From NCBI GenBank assembly GCA_003342895.1, contig PTFA01000024.1, positions 769,634 through 833,633 of the forward strand: a stretch of DNA of 64,000 nt. Direction: 5' to 3'. Source of the DNA: Casuarius casuarius (Eukaryota; Chordata; Aves; Casuariiformes; Casuariidae). The notes under the pieces are model-generated. The model was not told the origin of the DNA. It was given only the letters and a program-made list of their open reading frames with translations, and searched no databases. Below are positions 53,115-64,000 of the stretch, one piece after another. The translations under genes and the position numbers were made by a program. Each line of letters opens with the position of its first letter. The stretch's first letter is position 1.

Positions 53115-56082
53115 AATGACAGGATTCATCCTGTATTTTAGGTAGCTAACCTGAATGCTGTTAATCAATGCCATCAGCACAGAGAGGCTGACCTTCTTTC
53201 TCCCTTCTAGTGGGTAAGAAAGAGTCCCAATTTTGGCCATCCAAATTGCGTCTACACTTAATGCTAGGAGTAGACATCACAAATATTTTGCTAGGCAACT
53301 AAACACATCGAAATGGGAAAACTAACTTCAATAATCTCCTCTCAAAGTTCAAAATTTGCTGTCACCACGTGTTTGGATGTTTACACTTAACCAGTGATTT
53401 ACGTAAAAAGTATCTCCAGTTCAGAGCGGGTGTTACAGCCACCATCAATACAGCTGCCTGGCACATGCTGCCAGTCTGTGTCTCAGACAACAGAATATCC
53501 GGTGATAGAGGTGACCCATTTAAAACAAGAAATCTAACTTCATCACACTTGGATGACCAGCTTCCTACAGGAAACATATAGATGTCTTAAGATCGATCTC
53601 TTTTTCCAAAGAAGTTAAATTGTTTTAAATCTTTGTCGTGACCTTGAGTATAGAAAACAAAATCATTGCCAAACATTTACAGATATAAACCACTATCAGC
53701 TGTGCTCTGTAACTCACTTTTCATCTCTTCCTGGCCCCCACTTTTCCTTTACTTTAAGGACGTATTACATACAACATTTTTCTTTTAAAAACTTTTTACA
53801 GGATGATACTAAACATATATCGATTCATTTCAGATTTAACGTCCTTCACGCTTTATTGTTTCCATCCTTGCATACCATGTTAAAGATTGCTTGATATTTA
53901 ATTACATCTGGTGTATTTAGATTCGTTTAACAGTGAATTCTCACACTGCAAAAATATAGCCAGCAAAGATGGAATGCAATTTATAAAGCTATCTTATTTT
54001 TCTAGATCCTTTATAAAAATGCTGAGTTCTGGATTATGACAAAGAGGGAAAATATGTTTTAGGAGTACTTCATGAGCTGTGGACTAAATCCTTTATTTAA
54101 ACATTCACACCAAACAGTGGCAAAATTTGACATTTTATTTGCCCAAAAATCTCCTTAGGGCAGAACCTGAAGCTGACCTACTCTGTTCCTTTGAAACCCA
54201 ACAACTCCTCTGAACTTCTNTTTTCACTAAAATAGAAGTCTTCCCTAGGATGAGCCATACAGCATAGATCCTGCTCCTCCCTAAAGCTCATTCCAGTACA
54301 TCTTTCCCTCCTTTTAAACTCTCACAGTCAGAACTATTTGGAGAAAACACAGCCAAATCTCTACAGGTGCATCATGGTAAGTAATTTTCTCAGCTCAGAC
54401 TAAGAGTCTTCGTACAGTGCTGACACTGAAAGTCACTCTACGGCATGGAGGCATCCCACCAGAATACTGTTGCCTCAAAGACTGTGTATAAACTGACAGT
54501 ACAAACCTGAGTATCTCAGGTAATATGTATACAGTTTAAAAGTAACTCATGACATCTGCTGATCATTAACTGGAGATGTCACTACAACAAAGCTTAAACT
54601 TTTCTGCACAAAACACACATTTTTGACCAAAGTGAAAGCCCTACGGACATCTGAGACAGCAAACAAGCTAATGAACAGAGAAATCAACTTAACATGTAGG
54701 GGAAATGCTACTGGAGTAAGATAACAAACATTTTATGGCCATTTTATTCCTTCCAGAAGATAGGCAAAGAAGCCTGAAATGGTTCTACAATCAGTCCTCC
54801 AAGCTTTGCTGATGACTACTTACTTGCTGATATCCGGAGACTGCCCATCTTACAACCANTCAGCACATGAGATTAAACGGGTAACAGATTTTATCTGATG
54901 TGGCAATCCTGGGTCTCCAGAGTCTTGATGTAATCCATGGTGGCAAATTCTATATGATTTAAGAATCCTGGTATCCTACTTAAGACTTAAAATAGCCCAT
55001 ACTTTGACCTTCTGTTTATTTTGGCTAGCATATGTTCGCTACTACGAAGCCAAGTTCTTTCAATAGGAAAACAAAACTTAGGTTTCTGGAACATGGGACT
55101 CCCACGTACCAGACCTCACATGTGTATAAGAGATGTTGCATCAAAATAAAGCATTTGCTCTAAACTAGCAATTACTGATTGTGGTCAGCTCCAAGAGACT
55201 TGTTCCCTCAATGGTTGCAGAATGGACCTCTTCACTTTATAATTATTTGGGGGAGAGGAAAAAAAAAAAAGAAAAAGAAAAAAGATTTCTGCAAAGACTG
55301 ACTAATTCACTTTAATATTTGGAGACAGAACAGAGGTAAGAGGTGCCAGAGCTGGAATGCTCTCCCATGGAAACACAGCAGTTTAAAGGGATACGAGAGG
55401 GTTCAGCAGCACAGGGAAAACAACTCTACGCAGCACTGCAAAAGGAGCCTGAAACGCTCTCCTTGCCTCCCCCCACATGCTGCCATCCTGCAAATTAATT
55501 TTCTTTCAAATGTCCTGCCAGGTCCTTGCCTTGCATAGCTTGACAAAAAAATGACATAACAACCATCGATCCCCAAATTGGGGACATATTTCAGAGAGAT
55601 GGACATATCTGAGTAAGGCAAGCTGAGCTACGGCCAGACATAATTCTTGCCCTTCGTCCATTTGGCAATGATAATTACAAAATTAATATTGAAGGTACGG
55701 TAAGTACTACAAGGATGAAAAGGTAACAGCACTAGAAGTACTGGAAGGATGAAAAGGCAGCAGTGCTAACAAACCATAACAGAGTTAAAACTACAACGAA
55801 GGAGATCCAAGAAGAAACTAGACATGCTGAGAAATAGTTTGGTGCCGCTGGCTGCAATTATGAAAAACAAACTATGAATTGTAGAGGTGAAGTTGCAGAA
55901 TCTCGTTTGTAACTTCACTTACGCTAACAGCTGGAGTTTTACCTCAAGATTTTCATTAAATGAGCAGGCTGTCAGACTTATGATTAAAATACAGCATTAA
56001 ATGTATGCCGCTTTTCTCCCTTTAGCCCTTTCCAAAATAAAAACTTGGCAAAAACCAAGCTGAACCGTAAGCCTTCTGGCTC

Positions 56083-56390
56083 CTATGAAAACAAAATTAT
56101 GGCAACCGCACGCCAGCTTCGGCGCACAAGCGCGTAGCTGGCGCACATCGCCCTCGGAGCCCGCTTTGGACGTGCGATCAGGAGGGCTGGTGCACGATCG
56201 CACCAAATCCTTGCGCTCGGCTCGGCTGGCACACCACAACCTGCCCTCTCAGCAGCACTGCTCCCCGCGCAGCACCCGCAACTGCAGCAACCCGCCGCGC
56301 CAGACGGGCCCGCCGGCCAGCCCCAGGGCCAGCCAGGAGCTGGCAACCGCCCGCCCCTCAAAGTCAGGAGCGGCATTCCCCCCCCCCCCN
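56083..56390. promoter_or_regulatory. CpG-rich patch, possible alternative FRS2 promoter
   Basis: About 300 bp dense in CpG within AT-rich surroundings, containing a GC-box sequence GGGGCGGGCGG (minus strand, about 56360-56349) and ending in a C run next to an N at 56390. It could be an internal FRS2 promoter or first exon, since a GTAAGT donor lies on the minus strand at about 55.92 kb. Direction and use are inferred. Open frames here are GC-driven. Confidence 0.4.
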
Positions 56391-58278
56391 TTAATTCCCA
56401 ATTTTATATACAGGTGGATTTCAACTCTTCAAAATGCAATCAATACTTCTGAAGCACAGGTTTGTGCAGTTTTTTCAGTACNTCTGAATTCAAACTGATC
56501 AGCAGACTTTTATTTCTCCCCCCCTCACCCCGCCATGACTAGTTGGTCCTATATAAAACAATGACCAAGCATTTAAAAACCTGAGAAGACATGAAAGGAA
56601 GACAAATCAGGAACCATGTATTTTTACTTTTTAAATGAAGGAAGTGTTTCTAAACATTTTTGCCATGAAAGCGAGCTGACAGCTGATCTTGACGAGTCAC
56701 TGTATAAAATTTTNAAATTGCATATTAATATATTTAAAAAATAAATTCAGTTCTTCTTAAAAGTGATTATTTTAGCAAAAGGCTCAAATTTACGTAAGTT
56801 ACTTCAGTATTTGCTGGAACACTATTCACCAATGATCTCTTATAGATACCTACTCATTCTGACAGAAAAGCTCTTATATTCACCCCAATTACAGTAAAAA
56901 TCAGATTAATGACAACTCCAATAGTTGCATTAGAACTGCGGCAGGTAACAATGCTATGTGAATCTTTAAACACTTTGTGATATTTAAGACTATGACTTAC
57001 GCAGCACTGACCACGCTGCATGATAAATCCCTTCCTAAGAGCTCTCTCACACGTTCACCTCCAGACCTCTCCACTTAGTTCCAGCATGACGTTTTAAGAT
57101 CCACCCTCCCTTATCCTGAGATACGGCACCCTGTATTCTGGCTTCTCCTGACATGATATAGAAGGTAACACTGCACTTCGTCCAGGTTGGCATCAGCTAT
57201 TCTGTTCAACAGCTACACAGATGTACACTACGTTAAGTGGAGTTTCAAATCTTCCCCTTAGCACGTTTCAAGAACTCTGTCCAAGATGCACACTTTTCAT
57301 TAAAGGCCAAGGAGTACGCAAGCCATCTACTCCAGCATCCCCATTAATCCTCCTGCGGATGCGGAATGACATTCCTTCTTACTTTAATTGCTCTCTAAAA
57401 ACAATCCTCTTACTCTAAACTTGCAGATAAACAGATTCAAGTTTTACTTGGTATCATTTTTAAAATGACTTATGCCCATGCAAACACTTTTACCAGAACA
57501 TCAAACTCAAACCACATTAGGTTAAGCAAGCAAACACTACTAAACTATTTTATTCTTGGAAATTCTAACCCCCTTACAAAACATCCTCCGATGAACAGCA
57601 TATACAAAAACTATGGTTTTTATGAAACAACAAAACAGCAGAACTGGAATTCAAGTTGTGAGCATCATTGCCACAGAGAAGCTTTTTGGGTACAGGATCA
57701 AGGAGAAGGGAAAATAAAGTAGAAGACTACAACAATTGGGTCAAGTGACAGGGCCTAAAAAAAAAAAAAAAAAGAGAGAGAATCAAGCTGAATCAAGAAT
57801 CATCCTTCTTGAAAAGGATGCCTGGCTTGAAACTGTTTAAATAGTGAGTCAGCCCTCCAATATTTAACCACAAATGCCTTCTAAAACTTGAGGCCCACAA
57901 CTCCTGCCAATTCTTCAAAGCCAGCTCAGTGCCAAAACTTGTAATTAAGTAAGAGGCATTGAGTTTATTTTTTGTAATATTTTAATCTCTGAAGTTTTGT
58001 TCATTCAAGCATTTTAGGAAAGGTTAAGTTTTGCCTTAATGTTTTGATACATTCTGTACGCGGTCTTGTAATACATTAACAGCTCCACTTTAGGTCACAG
58101 AAAATGTTTCCTTCATGAGCACTGCTGAACATTGAACAGAAATGTCTATAGACCTGGATCTCTCAATACAGAGCCCTACAAAGTTTCATATTATTAGATG
58201 ACTATTATACTACATTTGACAACTGCTGTCCGATGTTAACATCACGCAGCATTTTAATTCAGCAGAGAATAAACATAC

Positions 58279-58322
58279 CTCTTACAGAATCCATAATGAC
58301 ATCTCCCCATTTTATAACTCTC
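58279..58322 (-). other. Possible 44-nt FRS2 5' exon
   Basis: Flanked by ATTTACAG and AGAG|GTATGT on the minus strand. It contains three ATG triplets and no long frame. Its position upstream of the 46.7-kb exon suits a small 5' UTR exon. The upstream pyrimidine tract is modest, so chance is possible. Confidence 0.3.
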
Positions 58323-60433
58323 CTGTAAATATTACAAAAATTTGTAAAAGTAGTATTAGACTGGTATGACATGGAATGTCATGAATGGAAGAGTGCATGT
58401 GTGCGTGTAAAAGAAACGGAAGAAACAGCAAAACAAGGGTTAAAAGAATAAAAGCTGATGAGTCTTAAAGGATAAAACTATTTTGTTACCACCAATGAAG
58501 AGGCGTCATGAGGACTGGACTGGCCCTTTTTGCTAGTCCGGTGTTGCTGACAAGGCATGCTGGCCAGACCACCTGGCCACACAACGCTTGTTGAGTATGT
58601 GGGTGTGAGAGTGCGAGTGAATGAAATTTTTCAGAGAATGAATGTCAACTTATGTAGACATTACACACATAAATATCACCTTCCCCTTCTTTAGGATCTT
58701 GCACTGAATTTTGTCAGACAATTCTCCTTAAAATATAACCACATTTTTCTTTAATTAGTATTTTAATATAACACATCTACTGGTTTTATTATAAAATTAA
58801 CTTGAGTAACCATTTGCTCTCTTCTACTCTTCAAAATAACATTCTGATGTAAGAATGTATACTTTTCTCACAAATTCAGGAATTTTAAAATTCCTCAATG
58901 CCATTGGTCGTAGACCTCATGATTTGCTATTATTTGCATCTTTTTTTTCCTTGTTTCCCCTCTCATCCCCCCAGGGTCACCTTTCTAAATCTCAATCAAC
59001 AACCTATCATTACTATCTGAAAAAGTGTATCTGGGGTGAGATGATCAGAAGTGGAGAAAAATGAAAAATCTTGATTTTATTCTTTGTGTAAGAATTAATT
59101 TTCCCTGAGACATTAGTGAAAGCTCTTCCTCAGGCACTCCATTTTCCCAACTTTGTAGACTGAAAAACTGCTTGTATAGCAAAGGTGCTGACTCTGAAGA
59201 ATGGGCATTGAAAAAGTCAAATATGCCTTTATTTAAAGAAATCCTCCCATAAGATCCCTTTCATTAACAAGTTTGACCAGATATCTTCTGGAAAATCATT
59301 TCTGTAGAAGTTTTTCAGGTTTAAACTGTCAGAGTGCATGACACAGAACTTATATGTTCTGGTATCTTCTGCTGGCAGAAAATTCATAATTCTTTAAATT
59401 AAGAATATAANTCATATTCAGCTTTGGGTATGGGAATTATCTCAAGTGGAAAATAATCTTTCAGGAGAAGAATGAACCTTTCTGAATTCTAGTCTCAATA
59501 GCACATGCATGTTCTCTAAGAACTACGATGCCTGAATATGTGCAGCACACGATTTCTAACACAGTAGTCATTCCTCTCCCTTTAGTGTCGCACAAAGGCA
59601 CTTCACAACCAGCTCCCATCTGCCTGTTGTTTCTCCAGCCCTCTTTGGGGCATCATTTAGAGCAAGACCAGCATTCATAAGTGCATCTGAAGACTCAGCT
59701 GTCTCTTTAAATGAGCAAAGTGAGTGATGCAGCTCAGTAAAAAAAGAGAAAAAAAAAGATTTAGGAAATGAAAGGTGTAAGAAGTGCATTGAACTTTCCT
59801 GGTGATGGGACAGGAGCCTTAAGCTTCAGAAGCCTCAACCAAACCACACGTATCTCCATCCCCCCTGGGCTATGGGGAATTCTTCAAGTACTGTACACAG
59901 TGTCAGATATTACCCTCAAAGACTTATTATTTCCTTCTCCACCAACAGCAATCAGTGGGAACTTTATGCGCAAGTTCACACTGACTTCGTGATTCTGTAT
60001 TATTTTATGAAAAAAATCTTAAGTGCTGTAAACTTCTGCAGCTTCTGGATATTAAGAATGAGGTCAAAAGAATTTAAAGTACCACACTAAACTTTGAACA
60101 CTTTCGTATATGGAAAACAAGCTGATTTGGTTTACAGCTAGCACGGACAGGCTTGTCCTTGCCCATCCATTTTGCTAATATCTAATGCCTATACAGAGTG
60201 CTTATTTTCATTTGTAAAGGATTGATTCCAGATTGCTGAAGATGCCAAGTCTTTACTACCATTACCACACTTGACTACATCAAAGCAGCACGCTTTGAAC
60301 ATGGCAGCAATTTCACAACACGATCCTTCTTGTCTTTACTTGGCACTAAAACCCCAAAATGTACCCTCATTGGAAAACACATGCATTAAAGTTTTTTTTT
60401 TTAAAAAAAAAGAAAAAGTAAAAGCAAAAGAAA

Positions 60434-60476
60434 AGAGAGAAAAGGAGGGAGGAAGAGAGAGAGAGAGAGAGAGAAG
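60434..60476. repeat. GA-rich/(GA)n microsatellite
   Basis: Purine-rich sequence culminating in about eleven GA dinucleotides. Confidence 0.8.
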
Positions 60477-62413
60477 AAAAATCCAGCAGGTGTGCTCCTC
60501 TAATACATTGCACTAAGTCTTCAAGTATTATACTCTCTTTAGTTAATACTACTACTCACGTAGATCACTCTCTCTGTTCTGTGCCAGCTGTGCTGTTTAT
60601 GTGAAGCAGTACCCCTTGGTAGAGTACGTTAGCTTAAAAGGTACAAACAGTAGCTCTTCTGTTATACTTCTCATTATTAAACTTCAAAAATGCCTTCAAA
60701 CAAGAAACCAAAATAAATGTACTACTATCAAAGCCCTGCAGAACACCACAGAAGTCAATGCTCCCGAAGTATTATTTGAAGCTAACTTCTTTACGGGCTA
60801 AAGCAGACAAGGTGTCTCCATTAAGAAGAGAGTCCCTATTCATACTCCACCCACCAAACCTCCTAATGCAGCATTCCTCCAAGGGAAGTCCCCAAGCTCG
60901 GGGCTCATTTCACTTTCCTATTGCTCCTCCTTTGCTGTTCAGTTTGAGGAACGCCTGGCAGGAGGCAGTGCGCCTTGCGGGGCAATGGAGAATTGCAAGG
61001 GTGCCGCTGGAGAAGAGGGGAGAGGTGACGGCTGAAAGCAGGCAGCGGTAATGCAGCGGGTCGGGCAGGCGGTGCACGGAGCAGGAGCATGAAGCCGCTG
61101 GGAAATACACTGCCACCTTTCAGGACATCAAGCGCCTGGCGTCAACAGGCCTCACAGTAACCCAAGTTGGAGGAAGAGTGATGGGAACAGCGATGTGCTC
61201 CCCTGCCTGCTCCCAGCCACAGGTGAGCACCAGCTCTCATCGGTCTCCATGGTGAGCTGCTCCATGGAGCAAGGCCAGCAGAAAATATATTTTTGGAAGA
61301 TTACATTTCAGCCAGTTGAGCCTCCTGAACTGCCTCCCCGCTGGCCTAGTGACAGAGCTGGCAAAACAGAGGGAGAAGGCAGGAATGTGCGGTGCGGGTG
61401 GGGAGAGCAGGGCTACCTCTGCCAGCGGCAGCTGCTGCTGCCTGCTTAGCTCTGCTGCAGCTTCAAGCCATACCCAAAACACCATCACAGCTCCACTCGT
61501 ACAACCTGACCCGAGATAAATCGACTTTTATGCCCCTCCTCCAGCTAATATGTACAACATCTCAGCCTACATATAAGCAGAATATCAATTACTGCTGCTG
61601 AGAAGTAAAATACAAACAAAAAACTGATAAAAACCCATATCCACCTACATTTCAGCTATCTCAGGTTGTACTTTTCAGAAATGCTTTTCCAGTTACCCAT
61701 CCCTCCCATGGACCAATACTTCACTCGTAACTGATTTGGGTTGAAAATAATCATTATTTTCCTTGTTATTTTTAATCCGGACCAGCTTCCTAATCAGGTT
61801 CACCACATGAGCACACAAACACGAGCAAGGAGGTGGGCACTGTTTATACCAACAGCACCACAAAGAGAAGTGCCCGTGAAATTACATCCACACGTAACCC
61901 TCTCTAGCTACTCTATTCTGTGCTGCAATTAAATAATCATACCTTATTGTCAATGAAAACGTGCACAAAGCTTGAAAGAAAGGAAAGAACAGATGAACTC
62001 AGATTTAAGCAACAGGAACACTAAAGAAGTTCAGAGTCTGACCCATCTGTGGGACTTTGGGGAATGAATGCACCAGATANAACAGCTGTCCTGTTATTAA
62101 ACTCTGGTTTTCTGATAAAGCCTGAAAGTATCTGAATCATGAGGCAGGCAAAATGTTAGAAAATACAGCAAAGTACAAACTGTCTGGTCAGAAAAACTAC
62201 TACCACAGGATCTTCTCACTCCCCACAACACATTTCAACTGCTCAGGAAAGCCCACAGACTGAAATGCAAACAGATTGGGGCTGGGGGAAAGGCTTCTTT
62301 TCTTTGGTGCATTTTGTTGGCTTTCTGTAAGCAAGGTACAGGGGAAAAGACTCCAGTCAGAGTCAGAAATGAAACCCACTGCTGTGCTAGTTAGAGTACA
62401 GAAATGCATCTTT

Positions 62414-62437
62414 AAAAAAAAAAAAAAAAAAAAAAAA
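62414..62437. repeat. A24 homopolymer
   Basis: Uninterrupted A run on the plus strand, not attached to a recognisable retroelement. Confidence 0.85.
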
Positions 62438-64000
62438 TCCTTTTCTCTTAAGAAAGTTCCACAGACTGACAACTCTGGAGGCAAATCCAGACCTGTGATC
62501 TACCCAGAAGAGAGGGCTAAGTATCCTCAAAGATCAACTTTCAAAGACAGTGTACTAAACTTTGCAATGGATTAATAATGTAACTATATAGAACAGGACT
62601 AGCTGATTTAGTTATAAATGCAGAACTCAGCTAAACAGACTGAAAGCCTCTGAACTGCAGATCGGAGCAGCTTAGAAGCTATATACAAACAATATACTAA
62701 CAATCTCNAGCTACAACTGAGAAACGCATAAATCAGGTGCTCCACAAGCTACGAAAAAAATCTTTTTTTTTTTTTAAATATAATACTTTTTCAGCACACT
62801 AGAATTCAAAAGTTCCAAGCCAGCTACATTGAAACAGCACTATCCACAACAGAGGGGCTTTTTTTATTAATTTACAGTAATAACAACTAATAAAATATGT
62901 TCCTCAGGATTTACTATTAGCTGAACACTGACACCTGCAACCCGTGTGTTGTTTTCTTCTGGGAAGAAATGAATTAATGATTTTTGATGTGTTGAAGAGA
63001 GATGTGGGATTTTGCCAGATACCTGAGCTGTTCTGNCCTGAACAAATAAGCTCTTTACAAATGGATTACGATGGGATTTCTAGCTTCAGAAGTTCCAGTT
63101 TAATAAATACTTGCACTCAAAAAGCACTGGTCCAACGGAGAAAAAAAAAAATTGTTTACACTTCAAGATGAGCTAACTTGATAGAACCTTAGAGAATAAA
63201 AAAATCTGTTTTTAAAGACTTAATTATTTGGCGGTTTTTATACTTAAGTATACAATAAAGACATGGTAATTAATGTCTGTAATAAACCGACAAGAAAACT
63301 GGTGGAGCTTTGATCTTTTGAATGGCTTTGAAATCAAGGTCAGATACCTTCTGGGAATACATTCAGACAGAAAGTTAACTGGTTCAACAGTAAACAGGTG
63401 AAATGTAGTATCTTATCGCAACAAAAAGGAGTCAGACTAAGTTATTCCAACTCTAGCCTTAAGCAACCTAAGGCTAGGAAACAATGCTGAAATTTAAAAA
63501 AAACTCCAATATTTAAAAATTTTTAAAAGCAGTTTTAGAATAAAAACATTTGAACGTGGTGTTATAATATATTCGTCCCACAGAGTACATTTTAGTATAT
63601 CATGCTATTACATATTAGACTGATCAAATTACAGAAGTGATTACTGAGTATCTTAAAACATGGAACAGTGGAAATAACATGTATGAATGCATATGGTTTG
63701 GAAACGTGTGCATCTTTGGATAGAAAAATCAGAATATTTGCTATGCAACAAAGCTATGAAGTTTGAAGTGTAAACTCTAAGATTTCATTAACATTACTGG
63801 TATTTTCCATCTAGTATCTTTGATATGAGTATCACCTGCACAATAAAGGAAAAAAAAAATCACTACACTNGCTTATAAGAGGAAATTTTCCAGAAGCACA
63901 CAGTCCAGAAGATATCATGTGGCAATTGACTCCTACAGCATGATCACAGACAGCTTCCTTCCCCTTCTGCCTATTTCGAGTTCATTTTTCTCCTGCCTTT

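Larger units (their letters stand above)
44226..58278 (-). other. FRS2: FRS2 5' untranslated region and introns
   Basis: The first coding exon extends upstream to 44251 (acceptor TTTGCCTCTAG). Beyond it, a convincing non-coding exon lies at 46740-46640. The rest is AT-rich intron-like sequence with an old CR1 relic, homopolymers and one CpG-rich patch at 56.1-56.4 kb. No other coding gene was recognised; the 107-aa minus frame at 52.1-52.4 kb matches nothing I know. Confidence 0.5.
58323..64000. other. Right flank without recognised gene
   Basis: AT-rich sequence with a moderately GC-richer stretch at 60.95-61.45 kb. It may be further FRS2 5' intron or the space towards the next gene (YEATS4 in the human order). 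No exon of a known gene was recognised. Confidence 0.4.

Overview
The window is vertebrate nuclear DNA: interrupted genes with GT-AG introns, long 3' UTRs, CpG-rich promoters and microsatellites. It is most likely from a bird. The strongest clue is a CR1 LINE 3' end with the typical terminal ATTCTATGATTCTA motif at about 36.97-37.27 kb, plus a much older CR1-like relic at about 48.0-48.4 kb. Turtles and crocodilians also carry CR1, so the class is inferred and the species is not determined. Four protein-coding genes are supported. LRRC10, CCT2 and FRS2 form a conserved block (mirrored relative to human 12q15). The fourth is the 5' part of a pepsin-family aspartic protease.

Layout, left to right. 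(1) 47-2635, minus strand: the first three coding exons of a secreted or lysosomal A1-family aspartic protease, with a TATA/CCAAT promoter at about 2.7 kb; its remaining exons lie beyond the left edge. (2) 2.7-7.2 kb: intergenic, with one orphan exon-like reading frame at 4.34-4.65 kb. (3) 7279-8115, plus strand: the single coding exon of LRRC10, a cardiac leucine-rich-repeat protein. (4) 8.1-10.9 kb: LRRC10 3' UTR and the tail-to-tail gap to CCT2, with a second orphan exon-like frame at 9.96-10.2 kb. (5) 11174-25460, minus strand: complete CCT2, 16 coding exons, every junction readable, joining to 1,608 nt (535 codons plus stop); CpG-island promoter at about 25.2-25.76 kb. (6) 25.8-29.1 kb: spacer holding two unexplained exon-like segments. 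(7) 29.1-44.2 kb, minus strand: FRS2 with a 6.7-kb AT-rich 3' UTR and five coding exons joining to 1,527 nt (508 codons plus stop). (8) 44.2-64 kb: the FRS2 5' region, with one convincing and one possible non-coding 5' exon, upstream ORFs, a CpG-rich patch at 56.1-56.4 kb, an old CR1 relic and a 79-nt T run. No further coding gene was recognised there.

The genes do not form one pathway. CCT2 is a subunit of the cytosolic TRiC/CCT chaperonin, FRS2 is the membrane-anchored docking adaptor for FGF and neurotrophin receptors, LRRC10 is a muscle protein, and the protease is an independent secretory-pathway enzyme. Points most worth a second look: the protease gene next to LRRC10; an in-frame candidate alternative first exon for CCT2; a microsatellite that supplies the polypyrimidine tract of a CCT2 splice acceptor; two upstream ORFs before FRS2; and the unexplained exon-like segments at 27.3-27.6 kb. 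I saw no previously undescribed system that can be asserted from sequence alone.
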